In this document: in pieces, positions 16,915-25,732 of the stretch
Numbering within the stretch: the stretch's first letter is position 1
Layout of the letters: each line of letters starts with the position of its first letter
From: Acidobacteriota bacterium
Lineage (GTDB): Bacteria; Acidobacteriota; UBA4820
NCBI GenBank assembly: GCA_029559035.1
Contig: JAKQCT010000051.1
Location: forward strand, 1-64,000
Reading direction: 5' to 3'
DNA length: 64,000 nt
Notes under the pieces: generated by a model
Seen by the model: the letters and a program-made list of their open reading frames with translations, nothing else
Databases searched by the model: none
What the model was told of the DNA's origin: nothing
Position numbers and translations under genes: made by a program

Positions 16915-18460
16915 AGTGGTCAAGAACGCGCTCGCAAGGCTCGTCCCCTCGGAAGTGAACGGGAAGAAGCAGGTCCCCTTCATGGGCGTGGACAAGTACA
17001 TCCCCCAGGGAAGAAAGGCTTCACCGCCCATATCCTGCGCGGGGCAGTTCCCGAAGGACGGCAACAAGGTGGTCATGAGCCTCGAAGCCGCGCTGGAGCA
17101 GTGCGGGCTCAGGGACGGGATGACGGTTTCGACCCACCACCATTTCCGCAACGGCGATTTCGTCGGCAACATGCTGCTTCAGGCTTGCGCCAAGATGGGG
17201 AAGAAAGACCTCATGTGGTTCCCGTCGGCCTCGTTCCCGTGCCACGAGGGCGCGATAGAACTGATGGAGAAGGGCGTCATCCATCACATCGAAGGCTCGA
17301 TGAACGGACCGCTCGGAGACTACTGCACCCAGGGGAAGATGAAAGGCATGGGCGTCCTCCGCTCCCACGGCGGAAGGTGGCAGGCCATACAGGACGGAGA
17401 AGTGCACGTAGACATCGCGGTGATCGCCGCGCCCACGGCCGACCCGTTCGGGAACGCCAACGGAGTGGGCGGCCCGGCCGCCTGCGGATCCCTCAATTTC
17501 GCCCTGGCGGATTCGCTCTACGCAGACAAGGTGATCGTCGTCACCGACAACCTCGTCAAGTTCCCGTGCATACCCTGGCAGATACAGGGCAACAATGTGG
17601 ACGCGGTCGTTGTAGTCGACAAGGTGGGCGACCCGTCGAAGATAGTCTCGGGCACGACCGAGATCACTAAAAGCCCGGAAAGGCTTCTGCTCGCGGAGAC
17701 GATCGCGGAGTTCCTCGACAAGGCGGGGATAATGAAGAACGGATTCTCCTTCCAGGCGGGTGCTGGGGGCATAGCCCTCGCCTTCGTCCTTTTCCTCAAG
17801 GAAAGGATGAAAAAGAAGGGAGTGAAAGCCAGGTTCGTCCGCGGCGGCTCGACCAAGTATCTCGTCGAGATGCTCAACGAAGGGCTTACCGATTACATCC
17901 TCGACGGTCAGACCTTCGACCTTTACGGCGTCGAAAGCATGAGGGACAACCCGCGCCACGTCGCGACGAGCCCCTTCACGAGCTACAACTACAACGGCAA
18001 GGGATTCTTCGGCACGATGCTCGACGCGGTGGTCCTCGGAGCCACGGAAGTGGACGTCAACTTCAACGCCAACGTGGTGACTCACTCGGACGGAAGGCTG
18101 CTCCACGGGATCGGCGGCTGGCAGAACTGCCTCTTCTCCAACTGCACGATCCTCGCGGTGCCTTCGGTGAGGGACAGGATCCCGGTGATAGTCGATGAAG
18201 TGACGACGCTGACAGGACCGGGCGAACTGATCGATGTGGTCGCCACCGAAAGGGGACTCTGCATCAACCCGAAACGGAAGGATCTCCTTGACGCCGTGAA
18301 AGGCTCCGGACTGCCGATAAAAGACATTCGTGAACTGCAGAAAGAGACCTACGACATCTGCGGAGGAAAGCCCAACCCGCCGAAGCGCAGCGACGAGCCT
18401 GTCGCCGTGGTGAAGTGGGTCGACGGCACCGTGATCGACAGCGTCTGGAAGATCAGATAG
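16901..18460 (+). CDS. citF: Citrate lyase alpha subunit (citrate:acetyl-ACP transferase type)
   Basis: A 519-residue CitF homologue, the usual length. It transfers the carrier between acetyl and citryl (or citramalyl) groups. Recognisable segments are THHHFRNGDFVGN, GSMNGPLGDY, ADPFGNANGVGG, GAGGIALAFVLF and VNFNANVVTHSDG. It completes the alpha/beta/gamma set with the CitDE fusion. GAGGT precedes the ATG, inside the end of the previous gene. Because citramalate lyase is built from the same subunit types, substrate is not settled; two hydro-lyases in the same operon suggest the substrate acid is made by hydration of an unsaturated di- or tricarboxylate. Confidence 0.92.
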   Translation: MAKNEVVKNALARLVPSEVNGKKQVPFMGVDKYIPQGRKASPPISCAGQFPKDGNKVVMSLEAALEQCGLRDGMTVSTHHHFRNGDFVGNMLLQACAKMGKKDLMWFPSASFPCHEGAIELMEKGVIHHIEGSMNGPLGDYCTQGKMKGMGVLRSHGGRWQAIQDGEVHVDIAVIAAPTADPFGNANGVGGPAACGSLNFALADSLYADKVIVVTDNLVKFPCIPWQIQGNNVDAVVVVDKVGDPSKIVSGTTEITKSPERLLLAETIAEFLDKAGIMKNGFSFQAGAGGIALAFVLFLKERMKKKGVKARFVRGGSTKYLVEMLNEGLTDYILDGQTFDLYGVESMRDNPRHVATSPFTSYNYNGKGFFGTMLDAVVLGATEVDVNFNANVVTHSDGRLLHGIGGWQNCLFSNCTILAVPSVRDRIPVIVDEVTTLTGPGELIDVVATERGLCINPKRKDLLDAVKGSGLPIKDIRELQKETYDICGGKPNPPKRSDEPVAVVKWVDGTVIDSVWKIR

Positions 18461-18494
18461 CCGGGCCGGGTCTCCACCGCGGCAGAAAGAACGG

Positions 18495-19595
18495 ATGAAG
18501 AAATACGACGTTGTCGTGATAGGCGCGGGGATCGCGGGGGCGGCGACCGCCTATTTCCTGAAGAAAAATTACGGCGCGCACGACATCCTGGTCCTCGAGA
18601 AAGGGCCTGCTCCGGCAAGCGGCGCCAGCGGCCAGAACGCGGGAATACTGAGGCAGGTGGTGGAGACGATCCCCATCGCCGGGCTTGCCAGAAGAACGAT
18701 GGAGTTCCTTTCTTCTCCTCCGGACCGCTTTTGCGAGACTCCCGTCCTCGATCAGAAGGGGGGCTTCCTGACCGTCAGGGACGGCAGGGACAGAAGGCTG
18801 GACGATTTTCTCAGGATATCCATGTCGGCGGGAGTCAGGGTATATCCAGTTGACAGGATGGAAGTCCTGAAGTCGATACCCATCTTGGATGAAGCTCGTT
18901 TCGTTTCGGCTCTCTATTCTCCAACGGACGGCGTCATAGACATAAACGGCCTTGTCCGGTCATTCCTCCGCGGGATCGAGGTAAGGATTTCCTCGGAGGT
19001 AACGGGCTTCCGGTGCTCGGACGGAAAAATAGAGGCCGTATGCGCGGGCGGGGAAGAATTCGCGGCCGGCCTTTTCGTCATCGCGGCCGGGGCTTTTTCC
19101 GAAGGGCTCGGAAGGTTGGCGGGTTCCGATCCTCCTGCCCTCGAGCCGAGAAGAAGGCACCTGGTCTTTTCTTCTCCCGTAGAAGGAGCCTCCCCGGACT
19201 GGCCATACTACTGGAGCATGGACCCCCAGCTTTATTTCCGCTATGAATCCAGCGGACTGCTCCTTTCTCCATGCGACGAGACCTGTATGAAACCTGAATC
19301 CCTTGCACCGAGCTCCGAGGCGCTTTCGTGGCTTTTCGACAGGATCAGGATGGGAGCGCCGAAACTGGTGGACATACCGGTAAAGCGCTACTGGGCCGAG
19401 CTGAGGACCTTCGCGTTCGACAACAATTTCCTGATCGGGTTCGACAACAAGATGAAGAACCTTTTCTGGGTCACCGCCCTGCAGGGACACGGAATGACAT
19501 GCTCCTCGGCGGTCGGGGAGATGGCCGCCGCGCTCATCTCGGGAGGGATCCCTCCGATGGACCATCGTCCGCACAGCCCGGCAAGGTTTTCCTAA
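18495..19595 (+). CDS. FAD-dependent oxidoreductase, DAO family
   Basis: A 366-residue DAO-type flavoprotein. The dinucleotide-binding motif is VVVIGAGIAGAATAYFL at residues ~5-21, followed by the glycine-rich SGASGQNAGIL region and the late FAD-contact strand WVTALQGHGMTCSSAVGEM. Relatives oxidise D-amino acids, glycine, sarcosine, glycerol 3-phosphate or 2-hydroxy acids. It starts 34 bases after citF and is probably the last gene of the operon, where oxidation of a hydroxy or amino acid linked to the lyase pathway would make sense. Substrate is not predictable by eye. Confidence 0.85.
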   Translation: MKKYDVVVIGAGIAGAATAYFLKKNYGAHDILVLEKGPAPASGASGQNAGILRQVVETIPIAGLARRTMEFLSSPPDRFCETPVLDQKGGFLTVRDGRDRRLDDFLRISMSAGVRVYPVDRMEVLKSIPILDEARFVSALYSPTDGVIDINGLVRSFLRGIEVRISSEVTGFRCSDGKIEAVCAGGEEFAAGLFVIAAGAFSEGLGRLAGSDPPALEPRRRHLVFSSPVEGASPDWPYYWSMDPQLYFRYESSGLLLSPCDETCMKPESLAPSSEALSWLFDRIRMGAPKLVDIPVKRYWAELRTFAFDNNFLIGFDNKMKNLFWVTALQGHGMTCSSAVGEMAAALISGGIPPMDHRPHSPARFS

Positions 19596-19614
19596 CCTTA
19601 TGATATCAATGGAC

Positions 19615-19643
19615 TTGATAATAAGTCAACCAAGTAATATCAT
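19615..19643 (+). promoter_or_regulatory. Strong sigma-70-like promoter
   Basis: TTGATA at 19615-19620, exactly 17 bases, TATCAT at 19638-19643, then GGAGGTG and the ATG at 19662. The short leader is about 12 bases. Confidence 0.6.
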
Positions 19644-19661
19644 TGTTCATGGAGGTGCGGG

Positions 19662-20081
19662 ATGAATTATAAAAGGATATTGATAGGAGGTCTTGTCGCG
19701 GGGCTGACGATCAACGTTCTCGATTTCCTGGTCATGCTGATGGCCACGGGAGGGCTTTACGAGAAGTTCCAGGCCAAGGGCCTTTTCCTTAAAGAACCCC
19801 GTCTTCCTTTCGCGCCCCTCTGGATACTGGGCATGTTCGCCATCGGGATCCTCCTCGCGTGGTTCTACGCGGTGGCAAGGCCGAGGCTGGGATCGGGGCC
19901 GGGAACGGCGCTGCTCGTCAGTTTCGTCCTTGCGCTCATGGTCCACGTCCCCTACAACCTGGCTTCGGCGACATGGAATCCGACCGGAAGGCTGTTGCCG
20001 CTGATCCACATGACGGCCGGCATCGTCGAGATGGTCATAGCCGGGTACTTCGCGGCGTGGATCTACAAGGAGAAGGAATAG
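19662..20081 (+). CDS. Four-helix integral membrane protein of unknown function
   Basis: A 139-residue protein with four predicted membrane segments (residues ~5-29, ~49-69, ~80-100, ~111-132) and a short charged C-terminus. I do not recognise a family signature. It has its own promoter and a GGAGGTG ribosome-binding site, and stands between the FAD oxidoreductase and the exported peptidase without overlap. The size and topology resemble small DUF membrane proteins; no function is assigned. Confidence 0.8.
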   Translation: MNYKRILIGGLVAGLTINVLDFLVMLMATGGLYEKFQAKGLFLKEPRLPFAPLWILGMFAIGILLAWFYAVARPRLGSGPGTALLVSFVLALMVHVPYNLASATWNPTGRLLPLIHMTAGIVEMVIAGYFAAWIYKEKE

Positions 20082-20174
20082 GAAACATCCCGTAAGGGTT
20101 TGCGTATAATGGTTTTTCGGAGGGTTTTTTAAAGGATAACAATCTTTGCAATCAGAGAGAAAGGAGCCGCGAAA

Positions 20175-22079
20175 ATGCATAAATTTGTTATGATTCTACT
20201 CATCGGAGGATTAATGACCCTGCAATCGATGGCGCAGAACATCACGCGCCAGGACGCGCCGGAGAAGTACAAGTGGGACCTCAGCCAGATCTACAAGGAC
20301 AAGGCCGAGTGGAAGCAGGCGAAGGACGACATCGCCAAGAGGATCCCCGTCCTCGCTTCGTACAAGGGCCATCTGGGCGATTCGGCCGCCAAGCTGAACG
20401 AAGCACTGAGGTATTTCGTCGATACGGACAAAGAACTCAGCAGGCTGCTCTCTTACGCCAGCATGCTCTACGACCAGGACACGAGGGTCGCCGAACATCA
20501 GGAGCTTCTTCAGGAAGGCGAGAATGTGGCGACCGAATACGGGATGGCGATCTCCTACTTCAGACCCGAGATCCTTTCCCTCGACAAGGCCAAGGTTGAC
20601 GGCTTCTTCAAGGAAGAGCCGAAGCTGGCAGAATTCAGGATGCTGGTCGACAATATCATGAGGATGAAGGAGCATACCCTTTCGCTTGCGGAGGAAAGGC
20701 TCCTCGCGAAGACCTTCGGCGACATGGGCGGCAGCCCGGAAGCGATGTACAGCATCCTCGTCGACGCGGAGATGCCCTTCCCCGAGATCACCCTCTCCAC
20801 CGGCGAGAAAGTCCTGCTCTCCAACGCCGCTTACACGAAGTACAGGTCGTCCGCCAACAGGGCCGACAGGGACCTGGTTTTCAAGGAATTCTGGGGAGCC
20901 TACAAGAAGTTCAACCTCACCTTCGGAACGTCCCTGTACAACCATCTCAAGATGCACACCTGCAGCAAGGAGCTGAGGAACTACGATTCGTGCCTGGGCG
21001 CCGCCCTCTACGGCAACAACATCCCCCCCGCCGTCTACAAGCAGCTCATCGCGGACGTCCACTCCAACCTTTCCACTCTCCACAGGTACCTCAACCTCAG
21101 GAAGAAGATGATGGGCGTGGACAAGCTCAGGTACGAGGACCTTTACGCTTCCATCATCAAGGAGGTCGACCTCAACTACACCGCCGACCAGGCGATGGAC
21201 CTTACGCTCAAGTCCTGCGCGCCTCTCGGCCCCGACTACTGCAACGCGCTCAAGACCGGCTACGAGAGCAGGTGGGTCGACTTCTATCCGGGCCCCGGCA
21301 AGCGTTCAGGCGCTTACAGCAACGGATCCCTTTACGATGTCCATCCCTACCAGCTGCTCAACTTCAACGGCGGGTATGAAGACGTTTCGACCCTGGCCCA
21401 CGAATCGGGCCACTCGATGCACAGCTACCTTTCAAGCAAGAACCAGCCGTATGTCAATTCCGACTATTCGATCTTCGTCGCCGAAGTCGCCTCCACCGGC
21501 AACGAGAGCCTGCTTCTCGACTACATGCTCAAGAATACCAAGGACGACAACGTGAAGCTTTACCTCCTCGGCAGCGCCCTCGACGACCTGAGGCAGACGC
21601 TCTTCAGGCAGACCCTCTTCGCCGAGTTCGAACTCAAGATCCACGAAGCGGCCGAAAACGGGACGCCCCTCTCCGGAGAATCGTTCAGCAAGATGTACCT
21701 CGACCTCGTCAGGGAATACTATGGCCACGACAAGGGCGTCTGCGAAGTGGACGAGCTCTACGGCAACGAGTGGTCCTACATCCACCACTTCTACTACAAC
21801 TTCTATGTCTACCAGTACGCCACCTCGAAAGTCGCGACATCCTATCTCGCCAAGAAGATCCTCGAAGAAGCCGCGATGAAGAAGCCCGTCACCAAGACAC
21901 GCGACGCCTACATCAAGCTGCTCTCTTCCGGCTCGTCGAAGTATCCCGTCGACCTCCTCAAGGAAGCCGGCGTGGACATGACCACGAGCGCTCCGTTCAA
22001 GGCCGCGATGGGAGAAATGAACAAGATAATGGACCAGATCGAAGCCATCCTCGCCAAGCAGGCAGCTGCGAAGAAGTAA
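20175..22079 (+). CDS. pepF: Exported oligoendopeptidase F-type M3 metallopeptidase
   Basis: A 634-residue zinc peptidase of family M3 with the HExxH motif in TLAHESGHSMHSYL and the third-ligand region FVAEVASTGNESLLLDY. The PepF start region is APEKYKWDLSQIYKD. Unlike the usual cytoplasmic PepF, the protein begins with a hydrophobic signal-like segment (MHKFVMILLIGGLMTLQSMA), so it is probably exported and trims peptides in the periplasm or outside. A -10-like TATAAT occurs at 20105-20110. A clear terminator follows the gene. Confidence 0.93.
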   Translation: MHKFVMILLIGGLMTLQSMAQNITRQDAPEKYKWDLSQIYKDKAEWKQAKDDIAKRIPVLASYKGHLGDSAAKLNEALRYFVDTDKELSRLLSYASMLYDQDTRVAEHQELLQEGENVATEYGMAISYFRPEILSLDKAKVDGFFKEEPKLAEFRMLVDNIMRMKEHTLSLAEERLLAKTFGDMGGSPEAMYSILVDAEMPFPEITLSTGEKVLLSNAAYTKYRSSANRADRDLVFKEFWGAYKKFNLTFGTSLYNHLKMHTCSKELRNYDSCLGAALYGNNIPPAVYKQLIADVHSNLSTLHRYLNLRKKMMGVDKLRYEDLYASIIKEVDLNYTADQAMDLTLKSCAPLGPDYCNALKTGYESRWVDFYPGPGKRSGAYSNGSLYDVHPYQLLNFNGGYEDVSTLAHESGHSMHSYLSSKNQPYVNSDYSIFVAEVASTGNESLLLDYMLKNTKDDNVKLYLLGSALDDLRQTLFRQTLFAEFELKIHEAAENGTPLSGESFSKMYLDLVREYYGHDKGVCEVDELYGNEWSYIHHFYYNFYVYQYATSKVATSYLAKKILEEAAMKKPVTKTRDAYIKLLSSGSSKYPVDLLKEAGVDMTTSAPFKAAMGEMNKIMDQIEAILAKQAAAKK

Positions 22080-22106
22080 GATTTTTTCGAAATGTTTCAG
22101 ACAAAA

Positions 22107-22131
22107 GGGCCCGTCCGCGGGCCCTTTTTTT
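22107..22131 (+). terminator. Rho-independent terminator after the M3 peptidase gene
   Basis: Seven-pair stem GGGCCCG/CGGGCCC with a TCCG loop followed by seven T residues, 28 bases after the stop codon. Confidence 0.9.
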
Positions 22132-22132
22132 G

Positions 22133-22161
22133 TTGCCTTGATTGCTCTTGGGGATTATAAT
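22133..22161 (+). promoter_or_regulatory. Putative sigma-70 promoter
   Basis: TTGCCT at 22133-22138, 17 bases, perfect TATAAT at 22156-22161, 26 bases before the start codon of the He_PIG protein. Confidence 0.6.
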
Positions 22162-22187
22162 CTAAAAATGGAGAATGATAAGTAGCG

Positions 22188-23390
22188 ATGAAGGCCTGTA
22201 AACGGATAATGGAAATCTTAACGATGTTTCTGCTGGCCACCATTTCCTCAATAGATGCCTATGGGTGCGTGACGGCATTCTTTGATGCTGAAAGCATAGA
22301 TGATCGAAGTTGCTCTAAGATCACGGTATCCCCCCCCAGCCTGCCTTCGGGAGCAGTTGATTCGGTCTATTCACTGACTCTGACAGCTACAGGCGGTATG
22401 GAACCCTATTCGTTTTCCGTGTATAACACCTTGTTGCCTTCAGGCATTTCTCTATCTTCGGATGGAATTATTTCAGGAATCCCCGACACTGAAGGGTTAT
22501 ACAAATTTATGGTTATGGCTACGGACAAATCAGGAATCTGTAATGGGATACAAACATATTCACTTACAATTAACCATGCGTCATGCCCTTCGATCTTGAT
22601 CTCTCCTTCATTCTTGCCGAACGGCACAGTCGAAGAAACATATTCCCAGAACGTCTCCGCATCCGGAGGGAATTCATTTTTTTCATACGTGATATCCAGA
22701 GGTTTTTTGCCGTTTGGATTATCTCTTACAACCGAAGGGCACTTGGAGGGAACTCCCTCCGATGCCGGCACATTTATATTTACAATTACAGCGACAGATG
22801 CAGATTCCTGCGCGGACAGCCAAAGCTATTCGCTCATTGTTTCACCTGTTTCCTGCCCAACAATTGTTTTATCAAGCTCCCATTTCCCTAACGGGAGGGT
22901 GGATGATGGGTATTCAGTAGATATTACCGCATCTGGTGGTTCTTCCCCATATTTATTTGCTTTGACAGGAGGCTCTTTGCCTCCTGGATTAGATCTGTCC
23001 TCCGGTGGATGGATCCAAGGAACGCCGTCTGCGGAGGGCATATTTGACTTTGTTATAACCGCGACAGACACCGAAGGTTGTTCTGGAACCCTAACCTGCT
23101 CCATGCAGATAACTCCTGCGGTTCCTCCACCAATAATAACTTCCGTCATAAAGAAAACAGATCCCTTTCGACTCAAATTACACGGTTCCAATTTTCACCC
23201 AGATGTTTTTGTTTTTCTTTGGAACAACGGTTGTTTATATCCTTGGTATAATTTCTCGTTCAAGAACCAACACCTTATTATCCTTAAAGGAGGTTCTGCT
23301 CTAAAAGCCCAGTTCCCCAAAAGCGTCCCCGTCGCGATAATGATCGTGAACGGCGACGGCGGCATGGCGGAAACAACTTACACAAGATAG
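22188..23390 (+). CDS. Secreted protein with three putative-Ig (He_PIG-like) domains and C-terminal module B
   Basis: A 400-residue secreted protein. A signal peptide (~1-25) precedes three ~90-residue repeats with the pattern PS.LP.G.V...YS..(L/V)TA.GG..PY.F......LP.G..LS..G.I.GTP...G.(F/Y).F.(I/V).ATD, typical of putative Ig (He_PIG) domains. Residues ~312-400 are the IPT-like tail (module B: DPFRLKLHGSNFHPD ... VNGDGG) shared with the proteins at 23431, 38781 and 40921. The gene body is visibly more AT-rich than its neighbours, while the last ~90 bases return to high GC. Probably extracellular or surface-attached; binding partner unknown. Confidence 0.85.
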   Translation: MKACKRIMEILTMFLLATISSIDAYGCVTAFFDAESIDDRSCSKITVSPPSLPSGAVDSVYSLTLTATGGMEPYSFSVYNTLLPSGISLSSDGIISGIPDTEGLYKFMVMATDKSGICNGIQTYSLTINHASCPSILISPSFLPNGTVEETYSQNVSASGGNSFFSYVISRGFLPFGLSLTTEGHLEGTPSDAGTFIFTITATDADSCADSQSYSLIVSPVSCPTIVLSSSHFPNGRVDDGYSVDITASGGSSPYLFALTGGSLPPGLDLSSGGWIQGTPSAEGIFDFVITATDTEGCSGTLTCSMQITPAVPPPIITSVIKKTDPFRLKLHGSNFHPDVFVFLWNNGCLYPWYNFSFKNQHLIILKGGSALKAQFPKSVPVAIMIVNGDGGMAETTYTR

Positions 23391-23430
23391 GTTCGGTAAA
23401 TTTCGAGATGATTATCAATGGGAGCGAAAG

Positions 23431-24960
23431 ATGAAAATGTTTTCGACAGGTAAAATGTTAATGGCCGTATCTCTTTTTCTAGTTGCCGCCAGTTCTTCAT
23501 TCGCCGGAATACAGCGTTTCCCGATAGCGGCCGATCCGTCGAAGAACGAGATGGCGATGAGCGCCGATTTCGACGGGACGAATTACCTGGTCCCTGTCAT
23601 GTCCGATTTCATGGTGATGGACGCCGACTTCGGCTTCGGAACGCTCGAGGTCCAGTTCGTTTCGCAGCAGGGGACGCTAGTCGGCGCTCCCGTTCCGGTG
23701 GCATCTTCGGCCTACGGGATACTGGACGCCGGAGTCGCCTACGGCGGGGGAAAATACCTGCTTATCTGGGAGGACGGGATACTTTGCGGCCAGGGGACGA
23801 TCTCGGCCACGATCAACGCTGTTTTCGTGACGCCTGACGGCACGGTCGGAACGCCTTTCACCATCGCATACGGACACTCCATATGGAACCCCGATCAGCA
23901 GAAATGCGAATCCACCGTCGACGTTCCGGGAGTTTTGTACGCTGGCGGGAAGTTCTTCGTCCTTTATGAAGACGATCCGGAGAACGGCCAGCCTTACATC
24001 ACCTGCGTGCCGGTAGGGACGGACGGGTCGGTCGGCGCCGCCTTCACCGTGAGCCAGAGCCTGGGAAGGTTTCACATGGCTCAGGAACAGATAGCTTCGG
24101 GCGGTTCCTCCTTCCTGGTGGTCTACAATAAAGATGACGACTACGACACCAAAGTTCTCGGAAGGCTAGTTGACGCGGAGTCAGGCCCGGTAGGCCCGGA
24201 GATGACGATCGACGGGAGCTCCTACCCGAGCGACAATCCTTCCTCGGTCATTTTCGACGGCGAGAAGTATTGCGTCGTATGGACCGACGAGGTGAGCGGG
24301 CCAACCGGCGATCCCGAAGTGTGGCATTTTTACGGGAACTTCGTTTCAACATCGGGGTCCGTTTCGGCGAAATTCCCGGTCAGCGTGGCGAGCGGATTCA
24401 AGCTCGCGCCTTTTATCAGCCATGACGGCGAAAAATACCTCGTTACCTGGACCGATGGCAGGAACTGCTCGTCGGCAGGCTGCTCTGGTACCGGGATGGA
24501 CATTTACGGACAGATAGTTAAGCCTGACGGTTCGCTGGACGGTCCCGAGTTCGCCGTGAGCGCGGAATCGGGAAACGAGCTTGGCGGCTTTACGGGGCAA
24601 TTCGTCTCGGGAAAAGCGTTCGGGCTGATCAATACAAATCTCCAGCTCCCCGATTTCCGTACCGACGACGTTTACGGGGCTTTCTGGAACAGCGAAATAA
24701 CGCCTCCGGCGATCTCCAGCGTCCAGAAAAGGACGGCTCCGTTCAGGCTCAGGATCTACGGAAGCAACTTTCACCCCGACGCGAAGGTCTACATCGGCGG
24801 GGATCCCAACCCCTGGCCCACGGTGAAATACGGGAACGCGACGATGCTGACTCTGATGAAAGGGGCTTCGCTCAAGGCCAGATTCCCTGCAGGTGTTCCC
24901 GTCGAGATAAAAGTCGTCAACGGTGACGGGGGAACGGCGACGGCGACTTACACCAGGTGA
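23431..24960 (+). CDS. Secreted beta-propeller-like repeat protein with C-terminal module B
   Basis: A 509-residue protein with a signal peptide (~1-25). The body contains six or seven divergent ~60-residue repeats built on a (D/G)G.KY.(V/L).W(T/E)D core (GGGKYLLIWEDG, FDGEKYCVVWTDE, HDGEKYLVTWTDGRN), suggesting a propeller. The last ~85 residues are the IPT-like module B (APFRLRIYGSNFHPD ... VNGDGGTATATYTR). No enzyme motif is seen. It lies 40 bases downstream of another module B protein, so the two may be co-transcribed. Likely extracellular. Confidence 0.82.
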   Translation: MKMFSTGKMLMAVSLFLVAASSSFAGIQRFPIAADPSKNEMAMSADFDGTNYLVPVMSDFMVMDADFGFGTLEVQFVSQQGTLVGAPVPVASSAYGILDAGVAYGGGKYLLIWEDGILCGQGTISATINAVFVTPDGTVGTPFTIAYGHSIWNPDQQKCESTVDVPGVLYAGGKFFVLYEDDPENGQPYITCVPVGTDGSVGAAFTVSQSLGRFHMAQEQIASGGSSFLVVYNKDDDYDTKVLGRLVDAESGPVGPEMTIDGSSYPSDNPSSVIFDGEKYCVVWTDEVSGPTGDPEVWHFYGNFVSTSGSVSAKFPVSVASGFKLAPFISHDGEKYLVTWTDGRNCSSAGCSGTGMDIYGQIVKPDGSLDGPEFAVSAESGNELGGFTGQFVSGKAFGLINTNLQLPDFRTDDVYGAFWNSEITPPAISSVQKRTAPFRLRIYGSNFHPDAKVYIGGDPNPWPTVKYGNATMLTLMKGASLKARFPAGVPVEIKVVNGDGGTATATYTR

Positions 24961-24964
24961 AAAA

Positions 24965-25732
24965 ATGAGAAGAAAAGTGGAGAAAACCCGTCTCGTTCTT
25001 GTCCACGGCTTCCCGCTGGACAGTTCGATGTGGGCGGCTCAGAAAAAACATTTCGGTAAGAAGTTCAAGGTGTTCTGTCCTGACCTTCCGGGTTTCGGGA
25101 GGAGCGAAAAGAGAGCCCCGAAAACGATGGAAGGATTCGCGAGGGGCGTCAAAGCGTATTTCGCCGAGGAAAAGATAGACAGGGCCATTATCGCAGGATT
25201 CTCGATGGGCGGGTATGTGGTGCAGGCGTTTTACGAGATGTTCCCGAAGAATGTCGAAGGGCTGATCCTGGTCGATACTCGGACAGCAGCCGACAGCGCG
25301 GAAGGGAAAGCGGGGAGGGACAAGGCGATAAGATCGCTTGATGAGGAAGGCGTGGCTTTCTTCGCCGATACCATGCCGCGGAGGCTTTTGTCGGAAACCG
25401 GAAACAGGGAAGATAAGCTCGTCAAAGAGGTCAGGAAGATCATCATGAAACAAAAGAGCGAAAGCGTGAAGAACGCGCTGATCGCGATGAGGGACAGGAA
25501 GGACAGGAGCGCCCTTCTTCCTCGGGTAGATGTCCCGACGCTTTTAGTCTGCGGCGAAGAAGATTCGTTCACCCCGTCTGAGGAGATGATCGAGATGGCC
25601 AACCTTGTGAAAGGATGCTCGTTCTCGATGATAAAACGAGCGGGCCATCTTTCGAACATGGAAAACCCCGCGGATTTCAATCTAGCGCTGGAGGATTTTT
25701 TGAACGGGTCTGAAAGGAGAAAAAATGAATAA
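24965..25732 (+). CDS. Cytoplasmic alpha/beta hydrolase
   Basis: A 255-residue alpha/beta-hydrolase: LVLVHGFPLDSSMW (oxyanion HG), nucleophile elbow GFSMGG, acid in CGEEDSFTP and catalytic His in AGHLSNMENP. It resembles the 3-oxoadipate enol-lactonase/carboxylesterase-like group but lacks anything diagnostic of substrate. I use the ATG at 24965, four bases after the preceding stop with AGGTG upstream, instead of a longer frame overlapping the secreted gene. It overlaps the next gene by 8 bases. Confidence 0.87.
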   Translation: MRRKVEKTRLVLVHGFPLDSSMWAAQKKHFGKKFKVFCPDLPGFGRSEKRAPKTMEGFARGVKAYFAEEKIDRAIIAGFSMGGYVVQAFYEMFPKNVEGLILVDTRTAADSAEGKAGRDKAIRSLDEEGVAFFADTMPRRLLSETGNREDKLVKEVRKIIMKQKSESVKNALIAMRDRKDRSALLPRVDVPTLLVCGEEDSFTPSEEMIEMANLVKGCSFSMIKRAGHLSNMENPADFNLALEDFLNGSERRKNE

